Origin: an uncultured Prevotella sp.
Lineage (GTDB): Bacteria > Bacteroidota > Bacteroidia > Bacteroidales > Bacteroidaceae
Reading direction: 5' to 3'
Length of the DNA stretch: 48,342 nt
Assembly (NCBI GenBank): GCA_934215545.1
Contig: CAKQAD010000010.1
Location: 1-48,342 of the forward strand
Shown here: positions 25,249 through 33,969 of the stretch, one piece after another
Layout of the letters: every line of letters begins with the position of its first letter
How positions within the stretch are numbered: position 1 is the stretch's first letter
Made by a program: the position numbers and the translations under genes
Notes under the pieces: generated by a model
Told to the model about the DNA's origin: nothing
Seen by the model: the letters and a program-made list of their open reading frames with translations, nothing else
Database searches by the model: none

Positions 25249-25555
25249 TACATCCGCCAGCCACACTGGCTGGCAACATATCATAGCAGCGGCAGACAGC
25301 ATCGACAACATTAGCCACCTGCTAAGTAGGTGTTCAAAATTAATTTAAATGATTTTATGCCCTATTTTGGTCCGTATATTCAGCTCCGAAGAGGGAGTGT
25401 AGCGGGCTACACGACCGATGAGAGCTGGGCATACGGACTAAAAGAGGGCGTAAAGGCATTTGAAAGCATAATTTTTTATAAGATTCATATATGCGATTAA
25501 TTTTGAACACCTACTTATCTACAACGAAACTAAAACAATAAGGAAATATAAAGAA
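25249..25555. other. Gap holding the MITE-like element
   Basis: A short hairpin without T-run (GCCAGCCACACTGGCTGGC, about 25257-25275) follows the peptidase stop. The rest of the 307 bp is almost filled by the 195-bp hairpin element at 25323-25517. Confidence 0.6.
25323..25517. mobile_element. MITE-like 195-bp palindromic element with 22-bp terminal inverted repeats
   Basis: The left end TAAGTAGGTGTTCAAAATTA (plus AT) is repeated exactly in inverse orientation at the right end (25496-25517). Inside, a second imperfect inverted repeat pairs GCCCTATTTTGGTCCGTAT (from 25359) with ATACGGACTAAAAGAGGGC, and AGCTC (25382-25386) with GAGCT (25422-25426); the centre has a small palindrome GTGTAG-CGGG-CTACAC (25397-25412). 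It has no coding capacity. The outermost bases are TA on both sides, which could be a TA target duplication as made by IS630/Tc1-type transposases. It looks like a non-autonomous transposable element. No second copy is in the window. Confidence 0.75.
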
Positions 25556-26308
25556 ATGAAAGCAAACCGACTACTCTCTGTGGCAGCCGTGCTCATGGCA
25601 CTTCTGCTCACCACTACTAAGGCAAAAGCGCAAGTCAACGCACAGGTGTTCTACGACTTCGGCTCCGACCGTAAGTTTGTTACGCTGACACTCGAGATGT
25701 TCAAAGCCGACAAATGGGGCAACACCTACTTCTTCATCGACCACGACTTCAACTACGACCAGCATGTGGAGGGTCCGAACCTGGCTCCTGGCGGCACCTA
25801 TTTGGAGATAGCACGCTGCCTTAACTTCTGGCAGAAGTCGGCACTGAAAAACCTTAGCCTGCACGTGGAATATAACGGCGGTATCACACGCTCCTACCCT
25901 ATCAACAACGCAGTGCTTGTGGGTTTGGACTACTTCGTGCATAGCAAAGACTTCAAAAACACTCTCAACCTCAAGCCGCTGTTCAAGAAAATCAAGGACC
26001 ACTCAAGCAATGTGCCAATGCAGCTCACCGCTGTGTGGGCAATGAACGACCTCTTCGGACTCAAAGGCCTTAAGTTCGACGGCTTCGCCGACTTCTGGTG
26101 GGAAGACCACGCCTGCTTCCACGACAATGGCGATGTGGAAAACAAGTCGACAGTGTTCATCACCGAGCCTCAACTGTGGTATAACGTCGGACAGCACTTC
26201 GGAGTGGACAATCTTAGCCTTGGCACCGAGATAGAGCTGAGCAACAACTTCGGCTCCACACCAGGCTTCAAGTGCCGCCCCTGCCTCGGTGTGAAGTGGG
26301 ACTTCTAA
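25556..26308 (+). CDS. Outer-membrane Tsx-like channel protein (DUF5020 type)
   Basis: 250 residues with a signal peptide (LLSVAAVLMALLLTTTKAKAQ) and then alternating short beta strands ending in Trp-Asp-Phe, the terminal phenylalanine usual for outer-membrane barrels. Phrases such as QVFYDFGSDRKFVTLTLEMF, FFIDHDFNY and FADFWWEDH resemble the Bacteroidetes DUF5020 family, which is related to the nucleoside channel Tsx. The gene lies 45 bases before an NCS2 purine permease, so the pair may carry nucleosides or bases across the outer and then the inner membrane. The function is inferred from fold and neighbour, not from a binding motif. Confidence 0.7.
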   Translation: MKANRLLSVAAVLMALLLTTTKAKAQVNAQVFYDFGSDRKFVTLTLEMFKADKWGNTYFFIDHDFNYDQHVEGPNLAPGGTYLEIARCLNFWQKSALKNLSLHVEYNGGITRSYPINNAVLVGLDYFVHSKDFKNTLNLKPLFKKIKDHSSNVPMQLTAVWAMNDLFGLKGLKFDGFADFWWEDHACFHDNGDVENKSTVFITEPQLWYNVGQHFGVDNLSLGTEIELSNNFGSTPGFKCRPCLGVKWDF

Positions 26309-26353
26309 ACACATGCTACACGGAACATACAAAACCATTATAAGCAAACAGTT

Positions 26354-27652
26354 ATGTTAGAACGACTATTCGGCTTCGACCGCTCGAAGCACAACATCAA
26401 GACCGAGGTAATGGCGGGCATCACCACCTTCCTCACCATGGCATATATCCTTGCCGTCAACCCTAACATCTTCTCCAACCTTGCCAAGCAGGGCATGGAC
26501 ACCAATGCGGTGTTCACCTCTACCGTTCTGGCAGCAGTGATAGGCACACTCGTTATGTCGTTGTATGCCAAGAAGCCGTTTGGCTTGGCACCAGGCATGG
26601 GACTCAACGCATTCTTCGTGTTCACGGTGTGCCTCACCATGGGCTATTCATGGCAGTTTGCACTCACCGCCATACTCATCGAGGGATTTCTCTTTGTGCT
26701 GCTCACCATCACACGCATACGCACACTCATCGTCGATGCCATTCCTGCCACACTGAAACGTGCCATCGGCGCGGGCATCGGACTCTTCATAGCCTTCATC
26801 GGACTGAAGAATGCGGGCATCATCGTGGAGAACTCTGCCACCATCGTGAGCATAGGCGACATGACACATGGCACCGCCCTGCTCGGCGTTATAGGCATCA
26901 TCATAACATCGGTGCTGGTGATTAAGGATGTGCCTGGCTCGCTGCTCATCGGCATATTGTGCACCACCATCATTGGCATTCCTATGGGCATTACCCACAT
27001 CAACGGCATCATGGACACCCCACCATCGGTGGCTCCGCTGTTCTGCCAGTTTGAGCTGCACAACGTACTTAGCTTCGATATGCTCGTCGTGGTGTTCACC
27101 TTCCTGTTTATTGATATGTTCGACACTATGGGTACGCTCGTGGGCGTGTGCACCAAGGCGGGCATGATGCAGAAAGACGGACGCATACCTGGCCTCAACA
27201 AGGCATTCATGGCAGATGCCATAGCCACCATGACTGGCGCATGCCTCGGTGCCAGCACCACCACCACTTATGTAGAGAGTGCTGCGGGCGTGGCACAAGG
27301 TGGCCGCACAGGTCTAACCTCGTTCTCCACAGCAATATGTTTCCTCATAGCGCTGTTCTTTGCACCGCTGTTCCTGTCGATACCATCGGCAGCCACCACA
27401 CCGGTGCTGGTGATTGTGGGATTGTTCATGCTCACACCAGTCAAGGACATCGACCTCGACGACTATGCCGAAGCCATCCCTGCCTTCATCACCATCGTAA
27501 TGATGCCTCTCACCTATAGCATCTCCGACGGCATCTTGTGTGGCGTAATATCTTATGTGGTCATCAACGCCTTGTGCGCACATTGGAAGAAACTAAACAT
27601 CACAATGATAGTGCTGGCAGTGCTCTTCGTACTGAAATATATATTCATCTGA
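26354..27652 (+). CDS. NCS2 family purine permease (AzgA-like)
   Basis: 432 residues with about 13 membrane segments. It begins LFGFDRSKHNIKTEVMAGITTFLTMAYI, the standard start of AzgA/PbuG-type members, and contains GLAPGMGLNAFFVFTVC near 74-90, VLVVFTFLF-type helix with FIDMFDTMGTLVGV near 252-265 and GASTTTTYVESAAGVAQGGRTGL near 300-322. These imports take up adenine, guanine or hypoxanthine with protons. The neighbouring Tsx-like gene supports a purine salvage role. Nothing is unusual in length. After the stop there is no simple terminator until the shared hairpin at 27918-27976. Confidence 0.93.
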   Translation: MLERLFGFDRSKHNIKTEVMAGITTFLTMAYILAVNPNIFSNLAKQGMDTNAVFTSTVLAAVIGTLVMSLYAKKPFGLAPGMGLNAFFVFTVCLTMGYSWQFALTAILIEGFLFVLLTITRIRTLIVDAIPATLKRAIGAGIGLFIAFIGLKNAGIIVENSATIVSIGDMTHGTALLGVIGIIITSVLVIKDVPGSLLIGILCTTIIGIPMGITHINGIMDTPPSVAPLFCQFELHNVLSFDMLVVVFTFLFIDMFDTMGTLVGVCTKAGMMQKDGRIPGLNKAFMADAIATMTGACLGASTTTTYVESAAGVAQGGRTGLTSFSTAICFLIALFFAPLFLSIPSAATTPVLVIVGLFMLTPVKDIDLDDYAEAIPAFITIVMMPLTYSISDGILCGVISYVVINALCAHWKKLNITMIVLAVLFVLKYIFI

Positions 27653-27713
27653 TGCCATAAGGCATAGATTGATATAATATTAAAAAGGACCCATCAGTCT
27701 GTCACGATTTATT

Positions 27714-27900
27714 GTCTCCCGAGTTTTTTCTGTCCCGAATTAGAGAATTTTAGCGCTGACGCATTTGAGATTTAGAGCTGATGCATTATCATCAGCTAAG
27801 ATGCACCCAATAGTCAAGCACAAAGTGCTTGACAAAAATTCTCAAATTCTCTAATTCGGGACAAAAAAATATCGGGACAGAAAAAAAATTCGGGACAAGC
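27714..27900 (-). repeat. Family S repeat, copy B
   Basis: The core at 27734-27860 is in inverse orientation to copies A and C: read on the minus strand it gives CCCGAATTAGAGAATTTGAG, then GTCAAGCAC-TTT-GTGCTTGAC, then the same sequence through ATTTGCGTCAGCGCT in altered form. Compared with A and C it has about 18 extra bases containing a small hairpin (GATGCATTATCATC). No long tandem array follows. Read on the minus strand, it lies just beyond the manA terminator. Confidence 0.8.
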
Positions 27901-27917
27901 TCATCACTGAGCCATAA

Positions 27918-27976
27918 TTAAAAAAGGACAAAGACCTCATGAATTCGCGTTCATAAAGTCTTTGTCCTTTTTTAAT
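27918..27976. terminator. Bidirectional terminator between the NCS2 permease and manA
   Basis: AAAAAAGGACAAAGAC (27920-27935) and GTCTTTGTCCTTTTTT (27958-27973) form a 16-bp perfect stem with A-run and T-run on its sides. The loop of 22 bases is itself partly self-complementary (ATGAA..TTCAT). Confidence 0.85.
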
Positions 27977-28020
27977 ATATAGCCTTATTTCTGAGTCGCC
28001 GCCTATCTTATGTAAAAACT

Positions 28021-28101
28021 CTGAATTCAAAAATCAAAAATTCAAAATCGCAGGCGAAGCCGAGAATAACTCAAAATTCAAAACTCAAAAATCAAAAATC
28101 G
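28021..28101 (-). repeat. Family R repeat, copy R2 (after manA)
   Basis: Read on the minus strand the sequence after the manA TAA stop is a run of TTTTTGA/TTTTGAGT units, then a hairpin block TTATTCTCGGCTTCGCCTGC plus GA (28048-28069) that is identical in copies R3 and R4, then more TTTTGAATT units. Only the T-rich arm is present; the A-rich arm is missing. Confidence 0.75.
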
Positions 28102-29064
28102 TTAAACGTAAGTCTCAAGGAACTTCACGTTGCCTTCCATTTTCAGTGTCTGTGTAGTAGCAGGCACGAGGATGCTCTCTCCGGCGCGCAGTGTGCACAC
28201 ATTGCCTTCGTTGTCGGTGATGGTGCCTTCGCCCTTGAGTCCGATAAGGATCACGAAGCTATCGAGCTCGGAGTAGTCGATGGTCATTGGCTCGTCGAGG
28301 TCGTAGACAGCAGTGTTGAAGTAAGGGCACTGCACGAGCGACACGCCCTGGTTTTTCACAGGAGTATATTCTGTGCGGTAGTTGCTCTCCACATTGTAGT
28401 TTATGCACTCTGCCGCCTGCTTTGTGTGCAGCTCGCGATAGTTGCCATTCTTATCCTTACGCTTGAAGTCGTAGATGCGATAGGTCACGTCGCTTGTCTG
28501 CTGTATCTCTGCCAGGAAGCAGCCAGTGCCGATGGCGTGTATGCGTCCGGCAGGCAGGAAGAAGCAGTCGCCTTCCTTCACGTCATAGCGTGAGATAGCA
28601 TCGACGATGGTGTCGTTTTGCACCATTTCTGCATATTGTGTAGGTGTGATGAGCTGCTTCAGTCCGCACAGCAGTGTAGCGTCCTTGTCGGAGTCGAGCA
28701 GATACCACATCTCTGTCTTGCCACGCTCCTTGCCCTGACGCTTTGCAATCTCGTCGGTGGGATGCACCTGAATAGAGAGGTCCTGACGTGCGTCGATGAA
28801 CTTGATGAGCAGAGGGAATTCGTCGCCGAAGCGCTCATAGTTGGCCTCGCCCACGAGTTTGCCCTTGAGTTCGTGCACCAGTTCGTTGAGTTTCTTGCCG
28901 GCATACTCGCCACCAGCCACTACTGTCTCGTTGCCGGGAACGCCGGAAATCTCCCAGCTCTCGCCAACATTCTCTTGCTGCACATCGAGGTGCTTGAATG
29001 GGATAATCTTCTCGCCGCCCCACAGTGTAGACTTGAGCAGCGCATTAAACTTCAATGGTTCCAT
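28102..29064 (-). CDS. manA: Class I mannose-6-phosphate isomerase
   Basis: 320 residues of cupin fold. It starts EPLKFNALLKSTLWGGEKI, carries the zinc-site phrase LSIQVHPTDEIAKRQGK near 94-110, GKTEMWYLLDSDKDATL near 113-129, LPAGRIHAIGTGCFLAEIQQ near 169-188 and the arginine-containing DVTYRIYDFKRKDKNG. It interconverts mannose 6-phosphate and fructose 6-phosphate, linking glycolysis to GDP-mannose and polysaccharide synthesis. It is the last gene of the dxs-trkA-trkH-manA run (21 bases after trkH). Its stop codon is directly followed by repeat R2. Confidence 0.93.
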   Translation of the reverse strand: MEPLKFNALLKSTLWGGEKIIPFKHLDVQQENVGESWEISGVPGNETVVAGGEYAGKKLNELVHELKGKLVGEANYERFGDEFPLLIKFIDARQDLSIQVHPTDEIAKRQGKERGKTEMWYLLDSDKDATLLCGLKQLITPTQYAEMVQNDTIVDAISRYDVKEGDCFFLPAGRIHAIGTGCFLAEIQQTSDVTYRIYDFKRKDKNGNYRELHTKQAAECINYNVESNYRTEYTPVKNQGVSLVQCPYFNTAVYDLDEPMTIDYSELDSFVILIGLKGEGTITDNEGNVCTLRAGESILVPATTQTLKMEGNVKFLETYV

Positions 29065-29084
29065 AGTTATTTGTTTTTATAATA

Positions 29085-30536
29085 TTAATTCTCTTGCCAG
29101 AACTGTGGTGTGAATATCACGAGCACGCTGAATATCTCCAGACGGCCTATGAGCATGAGCACCGAGCAAATCCATTTTGCTGCCACGGGCAGTTCGCTCC
29201 ACGACATTGTGGGGCCTATCTCTGTGCCGAGTGTAGGGCCCACGTTGCCCAATGCACTCAGTGTGATGGTGATGGCATTGGTGTTGTCTATGCCCATGGC
29301 TATCATCGAAAATGAGCAGAACAGGCACAGAATGAGATAGATAGAGAGGAAAGCGAGCAGCGTGACACGCTTCGACGATGGCACGTTGACGCCGTCGATG
29401 CGCATGGGCAGCACTGCATTGGGGTGCAGCATCTGTCGGAACTCGTTCTTTATCACCTGCAGCAGCATCACGCAGCGTATGCACTTAAAGCCACCACTTG
29501 TAGAGCCCGAGCATGCTCCGAAGAACATACATATTGCCAGCACCACCCAGGTGACGTGGGGCCACACTGCAGGGTCGTCGGCAAGCAAGCCTGTGGTGGT
29601 GATGAACGACACCACATGAAACAAGGCACTGCGCAATGCTGGCTCAAGGCGGTAGCCGTTATGCCACATCAGCTCAAAGGCTATGAAGCCTGCAAAGAGT
29701 AGCACAATGAACAGGTAGAACCTGCACTCGGCGCTCTTTAGCAGTGTGCCAATCTTGCGCTGCGACACAGTGACGTAGAGCATCGTGAAGTTGATGCCCG
29801 CCACAAAGCAGAAGAAGGTTACGATATATTGCACCACTGGTGTAAGGTAGCTATAGTCGTTGTGGGTGGCAAAGCCTCCAGTGGCTGCTGTGGTGAAGCT
29901 GTAGTTGACGCTGCTGAACAAGTCCATGCCGGCGAGCAGCATTGAGCCGCAGCACAGCACTGTGATGCAGATGTAGACCACCCATATCCATTTGGCACTG
30001 GTGCTGAGTCGGGGGTGCAACTTAGTCTTTATAGGTCCGGTGGCTTCGGCGGCAAACACCTTTACGCTACCTCCTACGAGCGAGGGCAGCAGGGCAATGG
30101 TGAAGAACACTATTCCCAGACCGCCCAGCCATTGTGTGAACGAGCGCCAGAAGAGTATGCCATGTGGCAGTGCCTCCACATCGTCGATTATGGATGCACC
30201 GGTGGTGGTAAATCCCGACATTGTCTCGAAGAAGGCATCTGTGAACGAGTGCAGATAGCCACCGATAAGGAATGGCAGCGTGCCAAACAGCGAGAACACC
30301 GTCCATGTGAGCGTCACCACGATATAGGCGTCGCGTCGGGAGAGAGTGTTGTCGCACTTACGGGCAAGCAGTCGGAGCCCTAATCCTGTTCCTGCTGCTA
30401 TCAGCACGGAATAGACGAAGGGCATGGTGTCGCTCTCCTTATAATATAATGACACTCCCAAACAGAGCAACAGCATCGTTGCCTCGATAAACAGCAGCGA
30501 CCCGATGATTTTGTATATAAGCCGTAGGTTTATCAT
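29085..30536 (-). CDS. trkH: TrkH family potassium uptake protein
   Basis: 483 residues with about ten membrane helices and four pore-loop repeats; TTTGASIIDD near 110-119, TTAATGGFATHNDYSY near 216-231 and CSGSTSGGFKC near 342-352 are selectivity-filter regions. It is the inner-membrane channel subunit of the Trk potassium system and works with the NAD/ATP-binding gate protein encoded just upstream. Its ATG overlaps the trkA stop by four bases (ATGA), so translation is probably coupled. Confidence 0.95.
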   Translation of the reverse strand: MINLRLIYKIIGSLLFIEATMLLLCLGVSLYYKESDTMPFVYSVLIAAGTGLGLRLLARKCDNTLSRRDAYIVVTLTWTVFSLFGTLPFLIGGYLHSFTDAFFETMSGFTTTGASIIDDVEALPHGILFWRSFTQWLGGLGIVFFTIALLPSLVGGSVKVFAAEATGPIKTKLHPRLSTSAKWIWVVYICITVLCCGSMLLAGMDLFSSVNYSFTTAATGGFATHNDYSYLTPVVQYIVTFFCFVAGINFTMLYVTVSQRKIGTLLKSAECRFYLFIVLLFAGFIAFELMWHNGYRLEPALRSALFHVVSFITTTGLLADDPAVWPHVTWVVLAICMFFGACSGSTSGGFKCIRCVMLLQVIKNEFRQMLHPNAVLPMRIDGVNVPSSKRVTLLAFLSIYLILCLFCSFSMIAMGIDNTNAITITLSALGNVGPTLGTEIGPTMSWSELPVAAKWICSVLMLIGRLEIFSVLVIFTPQFWQEN

Positions 30537-31876
30537 AGGAACAGCTTTTCTATCTTTTTCATATTGAGGTTATGGCAGAACACCATTACCGAGTCGCCGG
30601 GCTGTATCATGGTGTTACCCGACACGAGCAGTCCCTGTCCGTCGCGCACCAGTCCGCCGATGGTCATTCCTTGTGGCAGTCCGAGGTCTTTCACGGGTTT
30701 TCGTGTCACCTTAGAGCCCTCGCATGGAATGAATTCTGCCACGTCGGCATTGGCTGTCATCAGAAATCTCACGTTGTGTACGTTGGCATCGAGCATCATC
30801 TGATAGATGTGGCTGGCTGCTATCGACTTCTTGTTGATGATGGTGCCTATGTCGAGGCTTTCTGCCATGGATATATAGTCGATGTTCTCCACCATAGCCA
30901 CGGTTTTGCGCACTCCCAAACGTTTGGCGGTGAGGCATGCCAGGATGTTTGTCTCGGCATTGCCTGTGAGTGCCACGAAGGCCTGTGTGTTCTTTATGCC
31001 TTCTTCCATTAGCAGCGACATGTCGCGTCCGTCGCCGTTGATCACGAGTGCCGAGTCGTTCTCGAGTATGGAGTTGAGCCGCTCGCAGCGTTGCTCATCG
31101 GTTTCTATTATCTTCACGTCCATATAGCTGGGCATGGTTTTCACTGTGCGCACGGCAGTGGCGCCGCCTCCCATTATCATCACGTTCTTCACGTCGACGT
31201 AGTGTTCCTTGCCCACTATCTTTCTTATATAAGGTATAAACTGCCTGGTGGTCATGAAGTATGCCATGTCGTAGAGCTTCAGCTGGTCGTTACCACCAGG
31301 AATGATGGTGTCGTCGTCGCGCTTTATGGCTACGATATGGAATGGGTCTTCGGGTCCGCAAATCTCGCGCATGGGGCGGTCGAGTATGGTGCACGACTCT
31401 CTGAGCTTCACTCCGAGCATTACGAGTGCTCCACCATGCACATCCCAACGCTGTCGCACCCACGACATTTTCAGTCCGTTGTTGATGTCGGTGGCTGCAA
31501 GCAGCTCCGGATAGATAACCGACGACACTCCCAACCCTGCAAAAAACTCCTGCAGTTCGGGTTCGATATATTCGGAGTTGTCGATTTTTGCCACTGTCTT
31601 CTTGGTGCCGAGTGCCTTTGCGAGCACACACGATGCCATGTTCTGGCTCTCGTCGGGTGTCACGGCAATGAACAGGTCGGCATGTTCGGCACCTGCCTTC
31701 TTCAGTGCCTTCACACTTGTCAGCGATGCCTCCATGGTAAGTATGTCTACATCGGAGCCTATTCGCGCCAGTCGCTCGTCGTCGGAGTCGATCACCACGA
31801 TATCGTCGTGCTCTCTCGACAGGAGCTTTGCCAGGTGGGTGCCTATGGCATAGGCGCCAGCAATGATTATCTTCAT
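30533..31876 (-). CDS. trkA: Trk system potassium transporter TrkA (two RCK domains)
   Basis: 447 residues with two RCK_N Rossmann domains (starting KIIIAGAYAIGTHLAKLL and VKNVMIMGGGATAVRTVK), each followed by an RCK_C domain (about 140-220 and 365-447). The nucleotide loop of the first domain reads GAYAIG, with Tyr where GxGxxG has its second Gly. The second reads GGGATA. TrkA binds nucleotide and gates TrkH. The gene follows dxs by three bases and overlaps trkH, making one operon. Confidence 0.94.
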   Translation of the reverse strand: MKIIIAGAYAIGTHLAKLLSREHDDIVVIDSDDERLARIGSDVDILTMEASLTSVKALKKAGAEHADLFIAVTPDESQNMASCVLAKALGTKKTVAKIDNSEYIEPELQEFFAGLGVSSVIYPELLAATDINNGLKMSWVRQRWDVHGGALVMLGVKLRESCTILDRPMREICGPEDPFHIVAIKRDDDTIIPGGNDQLKLYDMAYFMTTRQFIPYIRKIVGKEHYVDVKNVMIMGGGATAVRTVKTMPSYMDVKIIETDEQRCERLNSILENDSALVINGDGRDMSLLMEEGIKNTQAFVALTGNAETNILACLTAKRLGVRKTVAMVENIDYISMAESLDIGTIINKKSIAASHIYQMMLDANVHNVRFLMTANADVAEFIPCEGSKVTRKPVKDLGLPQGMTIGGLVRDGQGLLVSGNTMIQPGDSVMVFCHNLNMKKIEKLFL

Positions 31877-31879
31877 ACT

Positions 31880-33793
31880 CTATGCTTGTTGTGATGTTTG
31901 CTTTATTGTTGTCTTTATGGCGTCAACGTCGATGCCTGCTATATGGTGCAGCTGGCTCACGGTGCCGTGTTCGACGAAGGCGTCGGGCAAGCCCATGCGC
32001 ACCACACGCACTGCCTTGCCGTTGTCGCTCATCCATTCGAGCACGGCGCTGCCGAAGCCGCCTTGGCGCTGGCCGTCTTCTATTGTTATTATGGCTTTAA
32101 ACCTATCGGCAATGGTGGCGAGGAGTGTCTCGTCGAGTGGCTTGCAGAAGCGCATGTCGTAGTGTGCCACGCTCAGAGTGCTGCCTTCGGCATGCAACTG
32201 GGCAATGGCTGTCTGCACGTCGTTGCCCACGGGACCATAGCTGAGCACTGCCACATCGGTGCCTTCGGTAAGGCAGCGGCCCTTGCCCACCTCGAGCTCG
32301 GTGAAGGCGCACTGCCATTGGCTCTTCTTCACTCCCTTGCCACGCGGATAGCGTATCACCACGGTGCCATGACCAGGCAGCTGGGCGGTGTACATCATGT
32401 GGCGCAGCTCGCACTCGTCCATCGGCGAGCACAGCGTGATGTTGGGCACGGGGCGCAGGGCGCTGATGTCGAACACGCCATGGTGTGTTGGACCGTCTTC
32501 GCCCACGAGTCCGGCGCGGTCGAAACAGAACACCACTGGCAGGTTGAGTATTGCCGCATCGTGAATGATATTGTCGTAGGCGCGCTGTGCAAAGGCACTG
32601 TATATATTGCAGAATGGCTGCAACCCGTCTTTAGCCATGCCGCACGAGAAGGTCACGGCATGTCCTTCGGCAATGCCCACATCGAAGGCTCGGTCGGGCA
32701 TCTCGCGCATCATAATGTCGAGCGAGCAGCCTGTGGGCATGGCAGGTGTCACGCCCACAATCTTTGGGTTGTGCTTTGCGAGCTCCACGAGTGTCAGTCC
32801 GAACACGTCTTGATAGCGCAGCGAGTCGTCGGCAGATGCTGTGCTGATGCGCTCGCCGGTCTCGGGGTCGAACTTTCCAGGTGCGTGCCATATCGTGGCT
32901 TGCTCCTCGGCAGGCTTATAGCCCTTGCCCTTTACGGTGTGCAGGTGCAGCAGCTTGGGACCACGCATGTCCTTGAGCTGTTGCAATATGCGCACAAGCT
33001 CTGTAACGTTGTTGCCGTCGAAGGGTCCGAAGTAGCGTATGTTCATGCCCTCAAAGATGTTCTGCTGGTGTGCCAGTGCCGACTTCAGGGCGTTGTTAAG
33101 GCGTATGATGCCCTTGCGGCGGTCTTCGTTGAGATAGCCCATGGAGCGCAGCCACTGCGATGCCTTGTCGCGCAGACGGTTGTAGGTGGCATTGGTGTCG
33201 AGGTTGAGTAGATATTTCTCCATGCCGCCCACGGCGCGGTCGATGCTCATATCGTTGTCGTTGAGGATGATGAGCAGGTTGTTGGGCGACGACGACACGT
33301 TGTTAAGGCCTTCGAATGCCAATCCGCCCGACATTGCTCCGTCGCCAATCACCGCCACCACATGGCGGTCGACTTCGTTGTTGTGGCTTGCTGCCACTGC
33401 CATGCCGAGGGCTGCACTGATGGAGTTGGATGCATGGCCGCAGGTGAAGGTGTCGTACTCGCTCTCCAATGGCGAGGGAAATGGACGCACGCCATGCAGC
33501 TTGCGGTTGGTGCAGAAGGTGTCTCTACGGCCGGTGAGAATTTTGTGGCCATAGGCTTGGTGCCCCACATCCCACACAATACGGTCGTAGGGGGTGTTGA
33601 GCACATAGTGCAGCGCTACTGTAAGCTCCACCACACCGAGCGACGATGCCAGGTGACCGGGATTTACCGACAGCTCTTCCACTATGTCGCGACGCAATTC
33701 GTCGCAAAGCTCAGGCAACTCATCAACGCTGAGCTGCCGCAGGTCTTGCGGATAGTTTATCTTGTTTAAAAGTGCGAAATTGTCGTTGTTCAT
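31880..33793 (-). CDS. dxs: 1-deoxy-D-xylulose-5-phosphate synthase
   Basis: 637 residues, the normal family length. Thiamine diphosphate-binding motif [16 protein letters not shown] near 153-168, [15 protein letters not shown] near 77-91 and [18 protein letters not shown] near 425-442 are intact. It condenses pyruvate and glyceraldehyde 3-phosphate in the first step of the MEP isoprenoid pathway. It is the first gene of a tight operon with trkA, trkH and manA. The link between isoprenoid synthesis and potassium uptake is a conserved Bacteroidetes gene order, not an obvious functional one. Confidence 0.97.
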   Translation of the reverse strand: MNNDNFALLNKINYPQDLRQLSVDELPELCDELRRDIVEELSVNPGHLASSLGVVELTVALHYVLNTPYDRIVWDVGHQAYGHKILTGRRDTFCTNRKLHGVRPFPSPLESEYDTFTCGHASNSISAALGMAVAASHNNEVDRHVVAVIGDGAMSGGLAFEGLNNVSSSPNNLLIILNDNDMSIDRAVGGMEKYLLNLDTNATYNRLRDKASQWLRSMGYLNEDRRKGIIRLNNALKSALAHQQNIFEGMNIRYFGPFDGNNVTELVRILQQLKDMRGPKLLHLHTVKGKGYKPAEEQATIWHAPGKFDPETGERISTASADDSLRYQDVFGLTLVELAKHNPKIVGVTPAMPTGCSLDIMMREMPDRAFDVGIAEGHAVTFSCGMAKDGLQPFCNIYSAFAQRAYDNIIHDAAILNLPVVFCFDRAGLVGEDGPTHHGVFDISALRPVPNITLCSPMDECELRHMMYTAQLPGHGTVVIRYPRGKGVKKSQWQCAFTELEVGKGRCLTEGTDVAVLSYGPVGNDVQTAIAQLHAEGSTLSVAHYDMRFCKPLDETLLATIADRFKAIITIEDGQRQGGFGSAVLEWMSDNGKAVRVVRMGLPDAFVEHGTVSQLHHIAGIDVDAIKTTIKQTSQQA

Positions 33794-33861
33794 GAAATAT
33801 TAAATGTTTTTATTCCACTATAGGGTACGCTTATTGCACGCATAACGCCCATATATAATTG

Positions 33862-33869
33862 CAAATTTA
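33862..33869 (-). promoter_or_regulatory. -7 box for the dxs-trkA-trkH-manA operon
   Basis: The minus strand reads TAAATTTG (TAnnTTTG), about 70 bases before ATG 33793. Confidence 0.5.
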
Positions 33870-33913
33870 GACAAAATTCCCGAATAACGGCCCTGTTTTC
33901 AGAATAGTTTGCG

Positions 33914-33921
33914 TAATTTTG
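33914..33921 (+). promoter_or_regulatory. -7 box for the fucosidase gene
   Basis: TAATTTTG (TAnnTTTG) lies about 50 bases before ATG 33970, divergent from the dxs box 45 bp away. The -33 position reads GTTTTC, a poor match. Confidence 0.5.
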
Positions 33922-33969
33922 TAGGGGTATGGCAAATATAATGTTTTTACCAGTCAACAATAATAAATA

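Noticed and set aside
31898..33211. 437-codon plus-strand frame opposite dxs
   Set aside because: The dxs frame has all thiamine diphosphate motifs; the antisense product is His/Cys-rich without any family similarity.
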